A DNA stretch of 25,134 nucleotides from Rodentolepis nana (Eukaryota; Platyhelminthes; Cestoda; Cyclophyllidea; Hymenolepididae), in assembly GCA_900617975.1 (NCBI GenBank), contig UZAE01013218.1, positions 1 through 25,134 on the forward strand, given 5' to 3'. This document shows, in pieces, positions 1 through 10,900 of this stretch (position 1 is its first letter; every line of letters begins with the position of its first letter). The notes under the pieces are model-generated. The model searched no databases and was not told the DNA's origin. It saw nothing but the letters and a program-made list of their open reading frames with translations. The translations under genes and the position numbers were made by a program.

Positions 1-233
1 GGGGGGGGGAGTTAATTATAATGTAAAATGAGGAAAATTTTGATCGATTGAACTTAAATGAGCGAAGGAAACGCAATGAAGTTCCCAGTCTGTCATGCTT
101 ACTAATTAGAGGGGAAAGCAAAATAAATTTCAGTGGTGAAGGGTTTGGTCCACCATCGATGGATACCTTGTGGTTGGAAGTGAGAGCAGAATAAATTATG
201 CCAGAATTCCATGATGTCACTCTCTACCCAACA

Positions 234-553
234 CTTCTTTATACCAAATGGCAGGCTTAAGGATAGTTATCATTAGCCATTTAGTTGACTTCGGGCTTCA
301 CAAAGGGAAGGAACATCAGTCACAAAAAGTAGAGAGGAGGAACAGAAGAGTGTATCACGGATGTAAAAGAGACAGACAGACACAGAGGTAGAGAAAAGGG
401 TAAGTTGAGTAATGTGGGAAGTAGTCGAATACGACATACAATAGGTTCATGGTAGTTTGAAGTCAGAAGTCAACTGCTGGTTTATTGACTATTTCGCCGT
501 ATGAATATACGTTACCTATATTGCACCACGTAGAGTTAAGTCTGTCGCGCACC
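234..553 (-). mobile_element. SINE-like element, copy 1
   Basis: A near-full-length copy of the family. The tail (plus strand left end) is eroded. It has the inverted repeat AGTTGACTTC/GAAGTCAACT at 283-292 and 466-475, and the head ends at about 553. The flanks share TCTCTACCCAA (218-233 and 554-570). The head is more mutated than in most copies (TTGCACCACGTAGAG). Confidence 0.8.
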
Positions 554-570
554 CATCTCTCTACCCAATA

Positions 571-858
571 TTTATTTATTTATTTCAAATGGTAGGCGTT
601 CTCAGAGGGAAGGTTCATCAAAGTAGCAGAAAGTCGAGGGGTGGGGAACAGAAGAGCGATTCACAGTTGTAGAAGAGGCAGACAGACACAAAGGTAGAGA
701 AAAGGGTAAGGTGAGTACTGTGAAAGTAGTCGAATATGACAACCAGGGGGGTCGTGCTAGTTTGAAGTCAGAGGTCAACTGCCGGTTAATAGACTTTTTT
801 GCCGTATGAGTATACGTTGCCCAGGGTGCACCACGTGGAGGTAAGTCTATTGCACATC
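571..858 (-). mobile_element. SINE-like element, copy 2 (tandem with copy 1)
   Basis: It begins with a clean TTTATTTATTTATTT tail and ends with GGAGGTAAGTCTATTGCAC. It is flanked by CATCTCTCTACCCAATA on both sides (554-570 and 859-876). About 45 bp near the tail, including one arm of the inverted repeat, is missing. The head stem AATAGACTT (788-796) / AAGTCTATT (843-851) is perfect. Confidence 0.83.
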
Positions 859-876
859 CATCTCTCTACCCAATAT

Positions 877-1652
877 AAGTGTTGATAAACGATTTCTTAA
901 ATAGACCCGAGTGCTTAACTTGCTACAATTCAGCAAATCTGCATACTCTAGCTCGATGTCCTATGTTACTCAACAACACCTAATTCGATAGCCAAGCGAC
1001 ACGTCTTATCTACTTCGTAAGAATTTCAATTAGGTGAGATATTTCCCAACAGATAAGGTTAAAAAATAGCATGTGCTATAAGAGTTTGACGCAGATATGA
1101 AACAATCATTTGCCCAAATAGATGCTTGAGAGAGTTGTTATACCTCAATTGACTAGCCAGTAAATGGTAAGGATATAATGTTTGACAAGGGGGAAATCGA
1201 ATTTTACAAATGCCGAAAAACAGTGTGCAAGGCTAAGATCAAAGTTGCCATCAATAAAGGTTAGAATAAAGCGAGGGACTGATATCCACAGTTTTCAAAA
1301 GTAAGGTGGATGATAATAGAATAAATTCACTTCAAACCACAAATACTCCTGTTAACCACACCCACAATCATTGACTCAATATTGAATTATGGCAAGAACA
1401 TTTTCAACAACTCTGGCTTGCTTCCTTTTATCATTACACCTTTTTACGACATGAGCCAAAGTACTACAACAAATTTTTAACAAATTCAGGCTAATTAAAG
1501 AGAGTAAAAGGCATTCGAATCACAGTTCGCCATTTATTAAACAACTACAAATAGATAAGTATATAAAAACACAGAGGTTTCCCCGTCACATCTCATGAGT
1601 TCGCTTTCAGGCCTTAATTACTTTCGACATCTTTTTTCACAATCGAATCATC
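877..1652. other. 3' flank of the ZFR-like gene, no gene seen
   Basis: AT-rich sequence between retroposon copy 2 and the stop codon. It contains the candidate poly(A) signal at 1533-1538 and presumably part of the 3' UTR. No coding frame or structured repeat was found. Confidence 0.5.
1533..1538 (-). terminator. Candidate polyadenylation signal of the ZFR-like gene
   Basis: TTTATT on the plus strand reads AATAAA on the minus strand. It sits about 115 nt past the stop codon, a normal 3' UTR distance. It is the nearest canonical signal I see downstream of exon 12. Confidence 0.45.
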
Positions 1653-1925
1653 TCAAACCAGCTTCCTATCATTTTCAATATCATGGTTTCCTTCCTCATC
1701 AAGTTTGATTACTCTTGTTGAAATGAGTAGATCATCCACGAATGGGGTATCACCACCACAGCCACCACCTTCGCCGCAACTCCTCCCATTCAGAGCATCG
1801 TCGTTGTCGTTCATCTTCCGTTTGCCCAAAGACGCCAATGAACTCTGTGTTTTCAAGGTAGTTGACGGCGACTTCACCCCGTTTTTTGGCTGATAAGGTG
1901 GTACAAATCTGGGTAGATCCAGGAG
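1653..1925 (-). CDS. ZFR: ZFR-like exon 12 (C-terminus and stop)
   Basis: It encodes residues 655-744 and the TGA stop. It begins LLDLPRFVPPYQP, equivalent to the VLGMDPLP end of the DZF. GKRKMNDND follows, a basic then acidic tail like the vertebrate RKRRRDSD segment, and then a Gly-rich and acidic tail. The acceptor is ACCTTTCAG. Confidence 0.82.
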   Translation of the reverse strand, partial: LLDLPRFVPPYQPKNGVKSPSTTLKTQSSLASLGKRKMNDNDDALNGRSCGEGGGCGGDTPFVDDLLISTRVIKLDEEGNHDIENDRKLV

Positions 1926-4900
1926 CTGAAAGGTAAATATGCCGCCGAGTTAATCGAAACCAAGGCACTGGATCATCGATATTGAGGAGGTTATTTATTA
2001 TCATGAGATTGAATTAAAAGTGTCTTGACTAAAACGAATCTAGTGTACCGATAGCCTGAAAGCGCAGAAGTCAGATACGAGGTGTGATATTAAGGCATAT
2101 GGATAAGGGATACCATAAGCCATTGGTCTTAACACTCTCCCCCCCCCCTCCCCCCACTCCCACTCTAATTTTCACCGATAGTCACAGCATAACTTGACAC
2201 AATTTAGATGTTACCAAATTGGATTGAGTTCTCTCTAGGTCTATCGAAGATAATTCCCTAAATGTTAGACATCTGGAAACTCCAGTATAAGAATTTGAAG
2301 GAAAATTCCATCTACAACAAACACGATGGACAGTTATTCAAGAAATCATTGTTTAATGCTGGTTGATTTAAGAAAGGTCTTTCATTCGTTTCCTATTTCT
2401 CTCTCTCTGCTCCTGATCTTTCATTAAGGGGCATTGCCACACTGTCCACAGGATCGATAAGTGCCGATCATACGCAAGAGACAAACGAGGTTGTAGAATG
2501 CAAGTTTTCCACAAGAGAGGCTCTAGGATCCCTTGCCTGTATCCATGCCAAGTGTAATAAACACGTTCTATAACACCTCAAAAGGAGACATTAATGCGAC
2601 TGCTCTAACAATGGTTAAGAAGCCAAAAATGTCAACTATCATGAACCCCATCTACAAATAAATGTAATAAAAAGTTATGCTTCTCAAAGTAGATATGACA
2701 AACAGCAAAGACTTCAAGTGTCTAATTACAGAATTTAAGCCTAAAAATGGACAAGTGTGGTTGAACAGCAAAATTTTTGATTAATCAAGCAAAACTTTGT
2801 GTTCTCAACCTTGAAGAAAATACATGGATAGGCTTAAAAATACCCGCAATTCGCCCAAAACACCTGTATGCGCACTTGAGTCAGAGGCAAGTAATAAGCA
2901 AATCCTAAATTCCATAGATCATAAGGCCAAATACCATCATCTATTACCTTCCAGTTTTCTTCAAGTTCCAGTGGAGATCATTAAAAAAAAGATAAAATTA
3001 TTGAATACTTCTGCTTATTAAGGACATTTTATCACAACGAAACAAACCGCAAAACTTTTTCTTCTGAGGTTCGCTAGAGAAAAACATTTTTTCATTACTC
3101 AAAAGGAACGCATGAAAGCTTTTTTATAATATTTACAATTACGTATTGAACGCTTAAAGGTAATAAGGAAATAAAATCATGGGAGAATTTACGAGCAGCC
3201 TTAACAAATAACTGAGGAAGTATAATACTAAACAAAATAAGAATGAGAAATTAAACGTTATGATTAAGGAAGATGATGAAAAAGGTAAAGGCAATAGTGG
3301 TGTTGTTAGAAATTAACGTACTTACTTTCCGACACACGATTTACACCTAAGAGCTTTAAATTCAGAAGTGTAATAGATGCGAGGGAAAAGTGCAAAGTCA
3401 TGAAAGGAGGTAAAGCGACTCACCTTATTAATCTGCCTGAAAGCTACTAAACGCAGTGCTTCTTGAGCAGCCGAAGTGGTGGCGATTCGATCAGACGCTT
3501 TCATTCGATCCAACAGCAGGAGATCGGATCCAGGACGGTCAGACATTGAAGAGAGCTCACCGTCACGATCGATGAGAATACCCGAGGCAAGAGATTCAAG
3601 AAGACGACGAAAGAGTAGACCTGGACGTACACGGAGAGCGGAACTTCGATATCCACTCGAAAGTGGCAAATCCATGAAGGATAAATGGCCCAAAAGAACA
3701 AGCAATACCTGAAAGTGCGAATATTATACTACTGATTTATAACAAGTAAAAATAGATGTGAAATTTCTGTGACAGCCTTAAAACGAAGCGCATTTTTTGG
3801 AGTAAAAGGAAGTCCAATTTCAGCAGCCATTATTTTTTTCCAATCGTGAATGATCAAAAATCTAACGGTCAGACGTTAAAGGAATAATGAAATAATAAAT
3901 CACTGAATGCGAATGGCATCTGATGTTGTGAAGACATATCTTGTGCCAAAAATACTTGCATGCTTAATGGGAGTGGAAGCAAATTTGTGTTTTCTTGAAC
4001 TCAAATAATTAAGGAAAGCAAAATCAGTGGAGTCTGCCTGTAATCCACATGCTTGGATGTCGGTTACCAGGTTACTATGCATTTTGCCTGCTCTAAGAGC
4101 GACAGAAGCAACCGTCTGATCGTTATAATATATGAATTTATTGAGGAAGCAATAGAGCGTTTTCCAGGTAAGAAAGATGGGAGTAAGATTCGAAATGTCG
4201 AGTTTTAATACAAGGCAATAAAACTGCCGAATAGCATGTATTAACCGTTTAAAAAATACTTTAAAAATGACATTATTTGCGGAAACCATAGCCCTTAAAA
4301 TTAGTCATAATGAAGATGAAGTTGCGGGGGTACCTTTGATTCATTTACTCATACTTCTATCACTTCAATACTACTTTCTAAAAGGGAAAAAAAAACATCA
4401 TACATATATATAAGGGAATTCAGTTATGAGATGTCTTTATGGCATTTGGAGAATTTGGCGATTAGGTGGACAAATCGATTTTAAGCGGTAGTGATCTATT
4501 CTGAGTGATTGCAGTATATATATTGTAGTATTGCGCAGATTATGCACCTTATCAAAGACCCGAACAGCACCTAATTGCTAAAAACAGGGTCAATGTTTCA
4601 ATAAATTTTCAACACACAACAGCAAATGCAGAATTTTTTTGCAATTATTTTAGGCGTTTGCCGTATTCACGACTACCTTAAATAAATAGTTCTCGACCTA
4701 AAGCAAATGGATGAAATCACTTACATAATCAGGGAATTCACCCCAAGGGACCGGACGGGAATCCCGAATTAAGCACCGCACCAATCGAGCCACGTTCAAT
4801 AGGGCTGTCTTGTCCGGGTGTTCAGAGAGAGCTTTCTTTATATCCAGAATCAAACAAAAGGCACAAATATTAATCACAACACATAATAATTATGGTGATT

Positions 4901-7900
4901 ATACTTATTACACAATCTATATTACACACCTGAAGCCAGGCCGTTTGTCGTAAATTAATTAACCCATCAGGAAGGCTTGTATGGTGTTCTGCCTCCGCTT
5001 GATATGTACTAACGACGTCTAGATAGAAAATAAGCCAAAATTAAGCTACTAACACTAATTTAAGTAGTAAAATGTAATATTTCCATTTGACCCACTTTTC
5101 GGAACAGAGGAGACGTACAAAGAAGCAAAGCTAATCCTAATTCTGGCAACTGGGGGATCAGAAGAGGAAGAACTTGTATTAAGAGGTTCAGGTGCTGTAG
5201 ATGTACTAGGCTGTGGAGATGACGGATTTGGACTAATTTCAGCGATCAGCTGAGTCCCTTTTTCAGTAACCACGGTGATACGATGATTTACGCACGCAAT
5301 CTGAAATACAAAAAAATGGTTTTCATGTTAATCCCCGAGCATCTGGTTATTAGTTTTCACATAATATAGACATCGAAAATTGCAAACTCAAGAGTCTTAG
5401 GAAGTTTCGACGAATTAAACAAATTAAGTTATCATTAAGTAAGCGTTACGTGAAAAACAACAATTAGTTCTGTTAAAGTAAAATAACCTATTCCAATCTG
5501 ATTAAAGTAAGGCCTGTGTTTTGGTGGAGCATGTACAATAAACCAAAATCGTCCATATTTAAGGTAGGCAAAGTTTGGAACAGGTAACAACATTTCTTTA
5601 AGTAAAAGAAAGAAAAAGCATAATTTATTGAGACAACAATTAAGAGAATGACACCCTAATTATTCATATATTTCAAATGGCAGGGGTTATGATAGGTATC
5701 ATTAGCCCTTTAGTTGACTTCGGGCTTCACAGAAAGGAAGATGAACATCAAAGTGACAAAAAGTCGAGAGGGGGAACAGAAGAATGATTCACATATGTAA
5801 AAGAGACAGACAAACACAAAGGTAGAAAAAAGGTGAGGTGAATACTGTGAAATTATTCGAATATGAAATGCAATGGGGTCATGGTAGTCTGAAGTCAACT
5901 GACGATTAATAGACTTTTTGCCATATGAGTATACGTTGCCCAGGGTGCACCGCGTGGAGGTAAGTCTATCGCACACCCCACACCCTAATTATTGAATTCG
6001 ATTAAGACACCCTCGAGGAATAGGATCACTTTCAAGATCTCTGGTATGATAAAAGTTCTACAGAAGCTTGAGAAATAACGCCAAGTCCACAAGAAGCACA
6101 TCGGCAAACACTGAACTTGAGTGCTCAAACAGATTAACCATGGGTGCTACCAGAACACGTACTTATATTAGGGGAGTCAATTTTAAGGGATCTAGCCCTT
6201 ATTAAACGAGATTTACAATGTCACTATTTAACACTGAGGAATGCTAAAGAAGACATACATATGGAATTTGATGGCAATTTAAAGTTTGAAACTCTGAAAA
6301 CTGGAGCGTTTCCTCTTCTTCGAGCATTCACATTTAATTCTTAACACAAAGAAAAATTATGGGAGGCGGTAGCTTTAAAATACATGGAACGAGTACACTG
6401 CAACAAAACAATTCTCCCTCAAAGGCTAGTAGGTTAAGTCGATCAAATTGAAGTCAAATTTCACAATCGATATAAATCAATACTGAGCTAATTGAAGGCA
6501 TACTTGAATTTTCAAAACGGAGAAAAAAGCAAAATTCAAATTCAATCACCACTTCAGCGAGTATATAGGCGAAAATAATGACCTGAAAAGAGAGGCCATC
6601 GGAAAATGATATAGAAAGCCTAACCAATAGCCAGTAGTGTTTTTAAGACAGATTTTTATCCTCCCTAGTTGCATTCTGCATTTTGTCAGGAATAAGCGTC
6701 TTTGTTGAAATAGCTGCTGCAACTTTTCAAACGACCCCGTCTAGGTGAGGATCCCATCTGTAGTCGTCAGGTGACTGACATTTTAGAGGCATTTATTTAG
6801 GCACAACAGGTGGCAGACCTAATGATGGCTAACATTAGCCCTTTAGTTAACTTCGGGCTTCACAGAGGTGAGGAGAATCATCAAAGTCACAAAAAGTAGA
6901 GAGGGGGAACAGAAGAGTAAATCACAGTTGTAAAAGAGGCAGACAGACACAAAGGTAGAGAAAATGGTGAAGTGAGTACTGAGGAAGTGGCTGAATATGA
7001 AATACAGTAGGGTCATGGTAGTCAACTGCCGATTTATAAATTTTTTTTGACGTATGAATGCGCGTTGTCCAGGGTGCACTCCGTGTAGGTGAGTCTAACG
7101 CGCGCCCCATTTTAGAGGTAGAAAGGTCATCATTTTGCGATCCAAATATAAAAGTAAAATTTGGAATTCTGTTCAGACCTTTAACCTTCATAATTTCCCT
7201 TATCCAAGTGTTATTAGACTAAAACTTAAATGTAATCACAATTGTCTATTCTCTGCGATATGTGAATTTCCTCCTCCTCTTCATCAATTTTGCATATGTT
7301 ACTGATTTTAATTCGAATGAATACGAAAACACCACTTGAAAAAGTATTGCGCCATATTTTGCTTCAAAAAAAAACACTGATTGAAAAGCTACAAGAACAA
7401 TGGGAGAGAGATGCGAATGTTTGTGAAAATCGTACTATATATATGGGGCATAGCGCATATGAATGAATTAAGAGTAAGCAACATTTTAATTTACGCGATT
7501 CCTAATCGGTACCCACATAGGACTTACCTTAAGCAAACCCTCCAGCTCCATCCTCGTCCTGTCGGCATAATTTGGAAGGAGGGGCTGTCGAATGACCAAA
7601 ACAACATCCGCGATCAGTTGACCTCTTAACTGCAGTCCGATAGCTACAGGTCCAACCAGATAAACTCCACTGAGCTCGTCAGAAGTCAATAGATCCTCAA
7701 CACTACTACTTCCAACTCCAAAGATTTGCTGAAGGGCGCTGCATACGGCATTAACTGTCAGGGCCATCAACTGCAACAGGGAGCACAAAATTCGTGTTAG
7801 CTAGGCAAAAGACACTCATTCGAAAACTATTGCTCACTGATGAAATACTAATTAACATACCCACGTGCGAAGTTAAAAGTCATAGATTTGATGACCAAAG

Positions 7901-10900
7901 AAGTGCACACGGTGAAAGGATGGAAGAATTTTCACAATACACCCCCTCCCCCAAAACTATAACTCAATCAAACGGTCTAACTTTATCCTTGCTATCTTTT
8001 TGCTAAATTAGTATAACGAATGGAAACCGGGATTCAGAATGCAGGTAATTATACAAACATCTCTAAGAATACCGATAAAGGTATTGTTTCAAATTACTTG
8101 ACTGAACTTTGACACAACATGATGGGGTGCGATATTATTTTCGAATCTCCGCGCGTAGTTCCCAATGCGTTAGAGTATGGATGCTATAATTTTGATGACT
8201 ATCTAATAACTACTTTAAATAAAATTTTAGCAACCAGAAATTTGAATCGATTTATTGACCTATGAGCATTGGTGTTCAGCATATATTATACCACTTCCAT
8301 TAGCAACAATTCAGACTAAATATCCTCACAAAACCTTTTCCTTGTCTAAATTTGTTTGAGTCCTCTGTTAACATAGACTACTTGGGGTCTTGGATTGTTC
8401 GGGAGACGCTTGAAGGAAGATCAGACCACCACGAACACAGTGACTTACTTGAAATGACCCAATGTAGGTAGAGTTCTTAAAATTGATCTTCATTAGAACA
8501 CAACATTTAGAAAAATCAAGAAAATAGGGAAGAACGTAAAGTCCATAAAACGCATGAAATGCCTAAATAAAGACCAAGAAGAGTACAGATAAAGAGGAGA
8601 GAGAGGCTGGTCACTTGTCTCAAGACCGTCCAACTCCAGAGTGATAGCGAACAATGACCATGTAGTCCGAACAATTGGATATTGTAAAGTGAATCATACT
8701 GTTTGTGAGCAATTGAACAGCTTCCAGACACGCTTAACCATATACGCAAGGTTGATTCCGCGTTTCGCTCATTACTGCATTATTCTGCTGTTTTACATCG
8801 CATAAGTGACAAAAAACTTGCTTATATATTCTAATCAAAATATCATCTACCGAAACTCTAGACGATGCCCAGGAAGATATTAGGCTCTCCGAATGGCATT
8901 ACATTCAATTAACGACCCAAATTAGCTATTTCGACTACTACTACCACTCCAGGATCAATTGACGAAGAGTAATCAAAAAGGAGAATTACATCATTTTCTT
9001 CCTTTGAGGGTAGAATATGCTTCAATTTCGTCTGCATATAGCGCTCATCAGCAAGAAGATGTGGAGGTAGGCTAATTAAGGTTGGCAGGCCAGGTGAAGA
9101 AGTCATACGAGGTCCTGGGGGCCGAGCAAATCCTGTTGGAGGTATCTGAGGTCTTTCTGTACTTGGAGAATGAGAATCTGAGGAACTTGGTTCAGGTTGC
9201 GCAAGCTAAAATAGGTGGGAAATTTGGAGATGGAGAATATGAACCACATATACTTTCAGCATGCTGTAGTAACTTCTTCATTTACTACAATTTCAAATAA
9301 TTTCTTCAAGGAAGTAAGGACTAATTATTTTTTTTCTTCCTAAAATCCCACTGAGTCCGTCCAGCCGTAACATTTCCGGTCTGATATCGCATTCATGATA
9401 TGGAAAGGGGGGTAAGAATACGTGGAAAGCAAATTGACGTAGAATCGACGGCAATGCAACACAGCCCTCCATGCTCAGAATAGTCTGACATTTGTTATCG
9501 AAGAGGTGGGGTGTGCGATAGACTTACCTCCACGTGGTGCACCCTGGGCAACGTATACTCATACGGCAAAAAGGTCTATTAATCGGCAGTTGACTTCTCG
9601 CTTCAAACTACCATCACCTCACTGTATGTCATATTCGACCCCTTCCACAGTACTCACCTCACCTTTTTTCAACCTTTGTGTCACTCTTTTACATCTTTGA
9701 AACACTCTTCTGTCCCCCCCCCCCTCTCGATTTTTTTAAAATTTGATGTTCCTTCCCCTCTATGAAGCATGAAGTCAGCTAAAGGGCTAATGATAACTAT
9801 CAAAACGCCTGCCATTTGATATTAATGAATAAATTATCAAAGAGGTACACTACAAGTCTGCAGGTATACTAGCATTCCTCAATAAAGCCTTTATCCAGTT
9901 GTGACTAAGCTCTATTCTTGCAAATAAACTATGAAAAGCATTAGACAGTAACTACCTGATGGCCCTCTAACTAGACATAAAGATAACCAATCCAGAAGGA
10001 ATAATCACACAAGGCAAACAGTAAACAATTATGCATAAAGAGAACTGACAACGAATATTTGAAAATCTGAGCTTGTGCAGGAAAATAACTTAGTAGTGGT
10101 ATAGTGAAGACGCATAGCAATAAAACGTCTAATCATTGGCTCTAATAAATTAAAAATCAAATTATATAGGCATGCATGAAAAATAGATTAACTTCCACTA
10201 CTAACCGAAGTATGTTCAGTGGGGATCTCGGGCTCGAGATTAGAATCAGATGGATCTTTAACAGTCGGGGTTTCCAAGGATTCCTTGAGTTTGCGCAAAG
10301 CTGTCTGGTGTTTTTTGCCCGCTAAATGAGCCTCTTTGAGCTGACTATTGGTGCAAATGCAATTGCAAAGAAGACAAGAGAATTGCTTAGTTTTTCCCGA
10401 ATGGAACTAAAATAAAGAAAATGCATTAGTCCGAAGACCAACTTAAAATAGAGGGGGGAGGGCTTGAAGAGTGGATCAAATGGTCCGAGTTGCTTTACCT
10501 CCTTAATGTAATTTTCTGGGTCGATTTTGGAGGAGGGCATAGATAATTGATCTGAAAATGAAAAAAAATATATATATAGATATATATATTATACCAAAAA
10601 GGGCATAAGTTTAATGACCACGAGAGTGGATGAAATTAATGCCCAACTTAGCTAAAAATATAATCGTGCAGTGTAGTTGACAGAGAAGAGTAAAATAGGC
10701 TCCCATTCCCATTTAAAAGTTTATTTGATTATTATTGGAAAAAAATTGGCGGCGAACTTGGGGATTTGGCTTTAAAGGAGTGTAAATTTCTTCTATTATC
10801 AAACAATCATGCAGGCCACCAAACACGTTGCTAAAGCAGAATGTGAAGCATATCCAAAAAACCCAGCCCGCAAGATTTGACCAAAATGAGATACCAGTGG

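Noticed and set aside
3476..3712. Plus-strand frame rich in Arg and Ser
   Set aside because: It is the antisense of ZFR exon 11, which has clear homology on the minus strand.
3424..5300. NF45/ILF2 identity for the DZF exons (LLGHLSFMDLP resembles LLGHYAVMNNP)
   Set aside because: The upstream exons in phase carry three ZFR-type fingers, and AFRQINK plus the DERYMQTK entry fit ZFR better.
5710..5976. Open frame of 88 codons on the minus strand, with relatives at 6843-7191, 9506-9700 and 20030-20239
   Set aside because: All are translations of the SINE-like element. The frames differ between copies and are closed in several, so they are not a conserved protein.
9082..9300. Plus-strand frame with Leu/Glu-rich composition
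   Set aside because: It is the antisense of ZFR exon 6; the minus strand carries the DZF entry motif and matching splice phases.
9508..9570. Hammerhead ribozyme or tRNA gene in the element head
   Set aside because: No CUGAUGA or GAAA core was found on either strand, and no convincing A and B boxes or cloverleaf.
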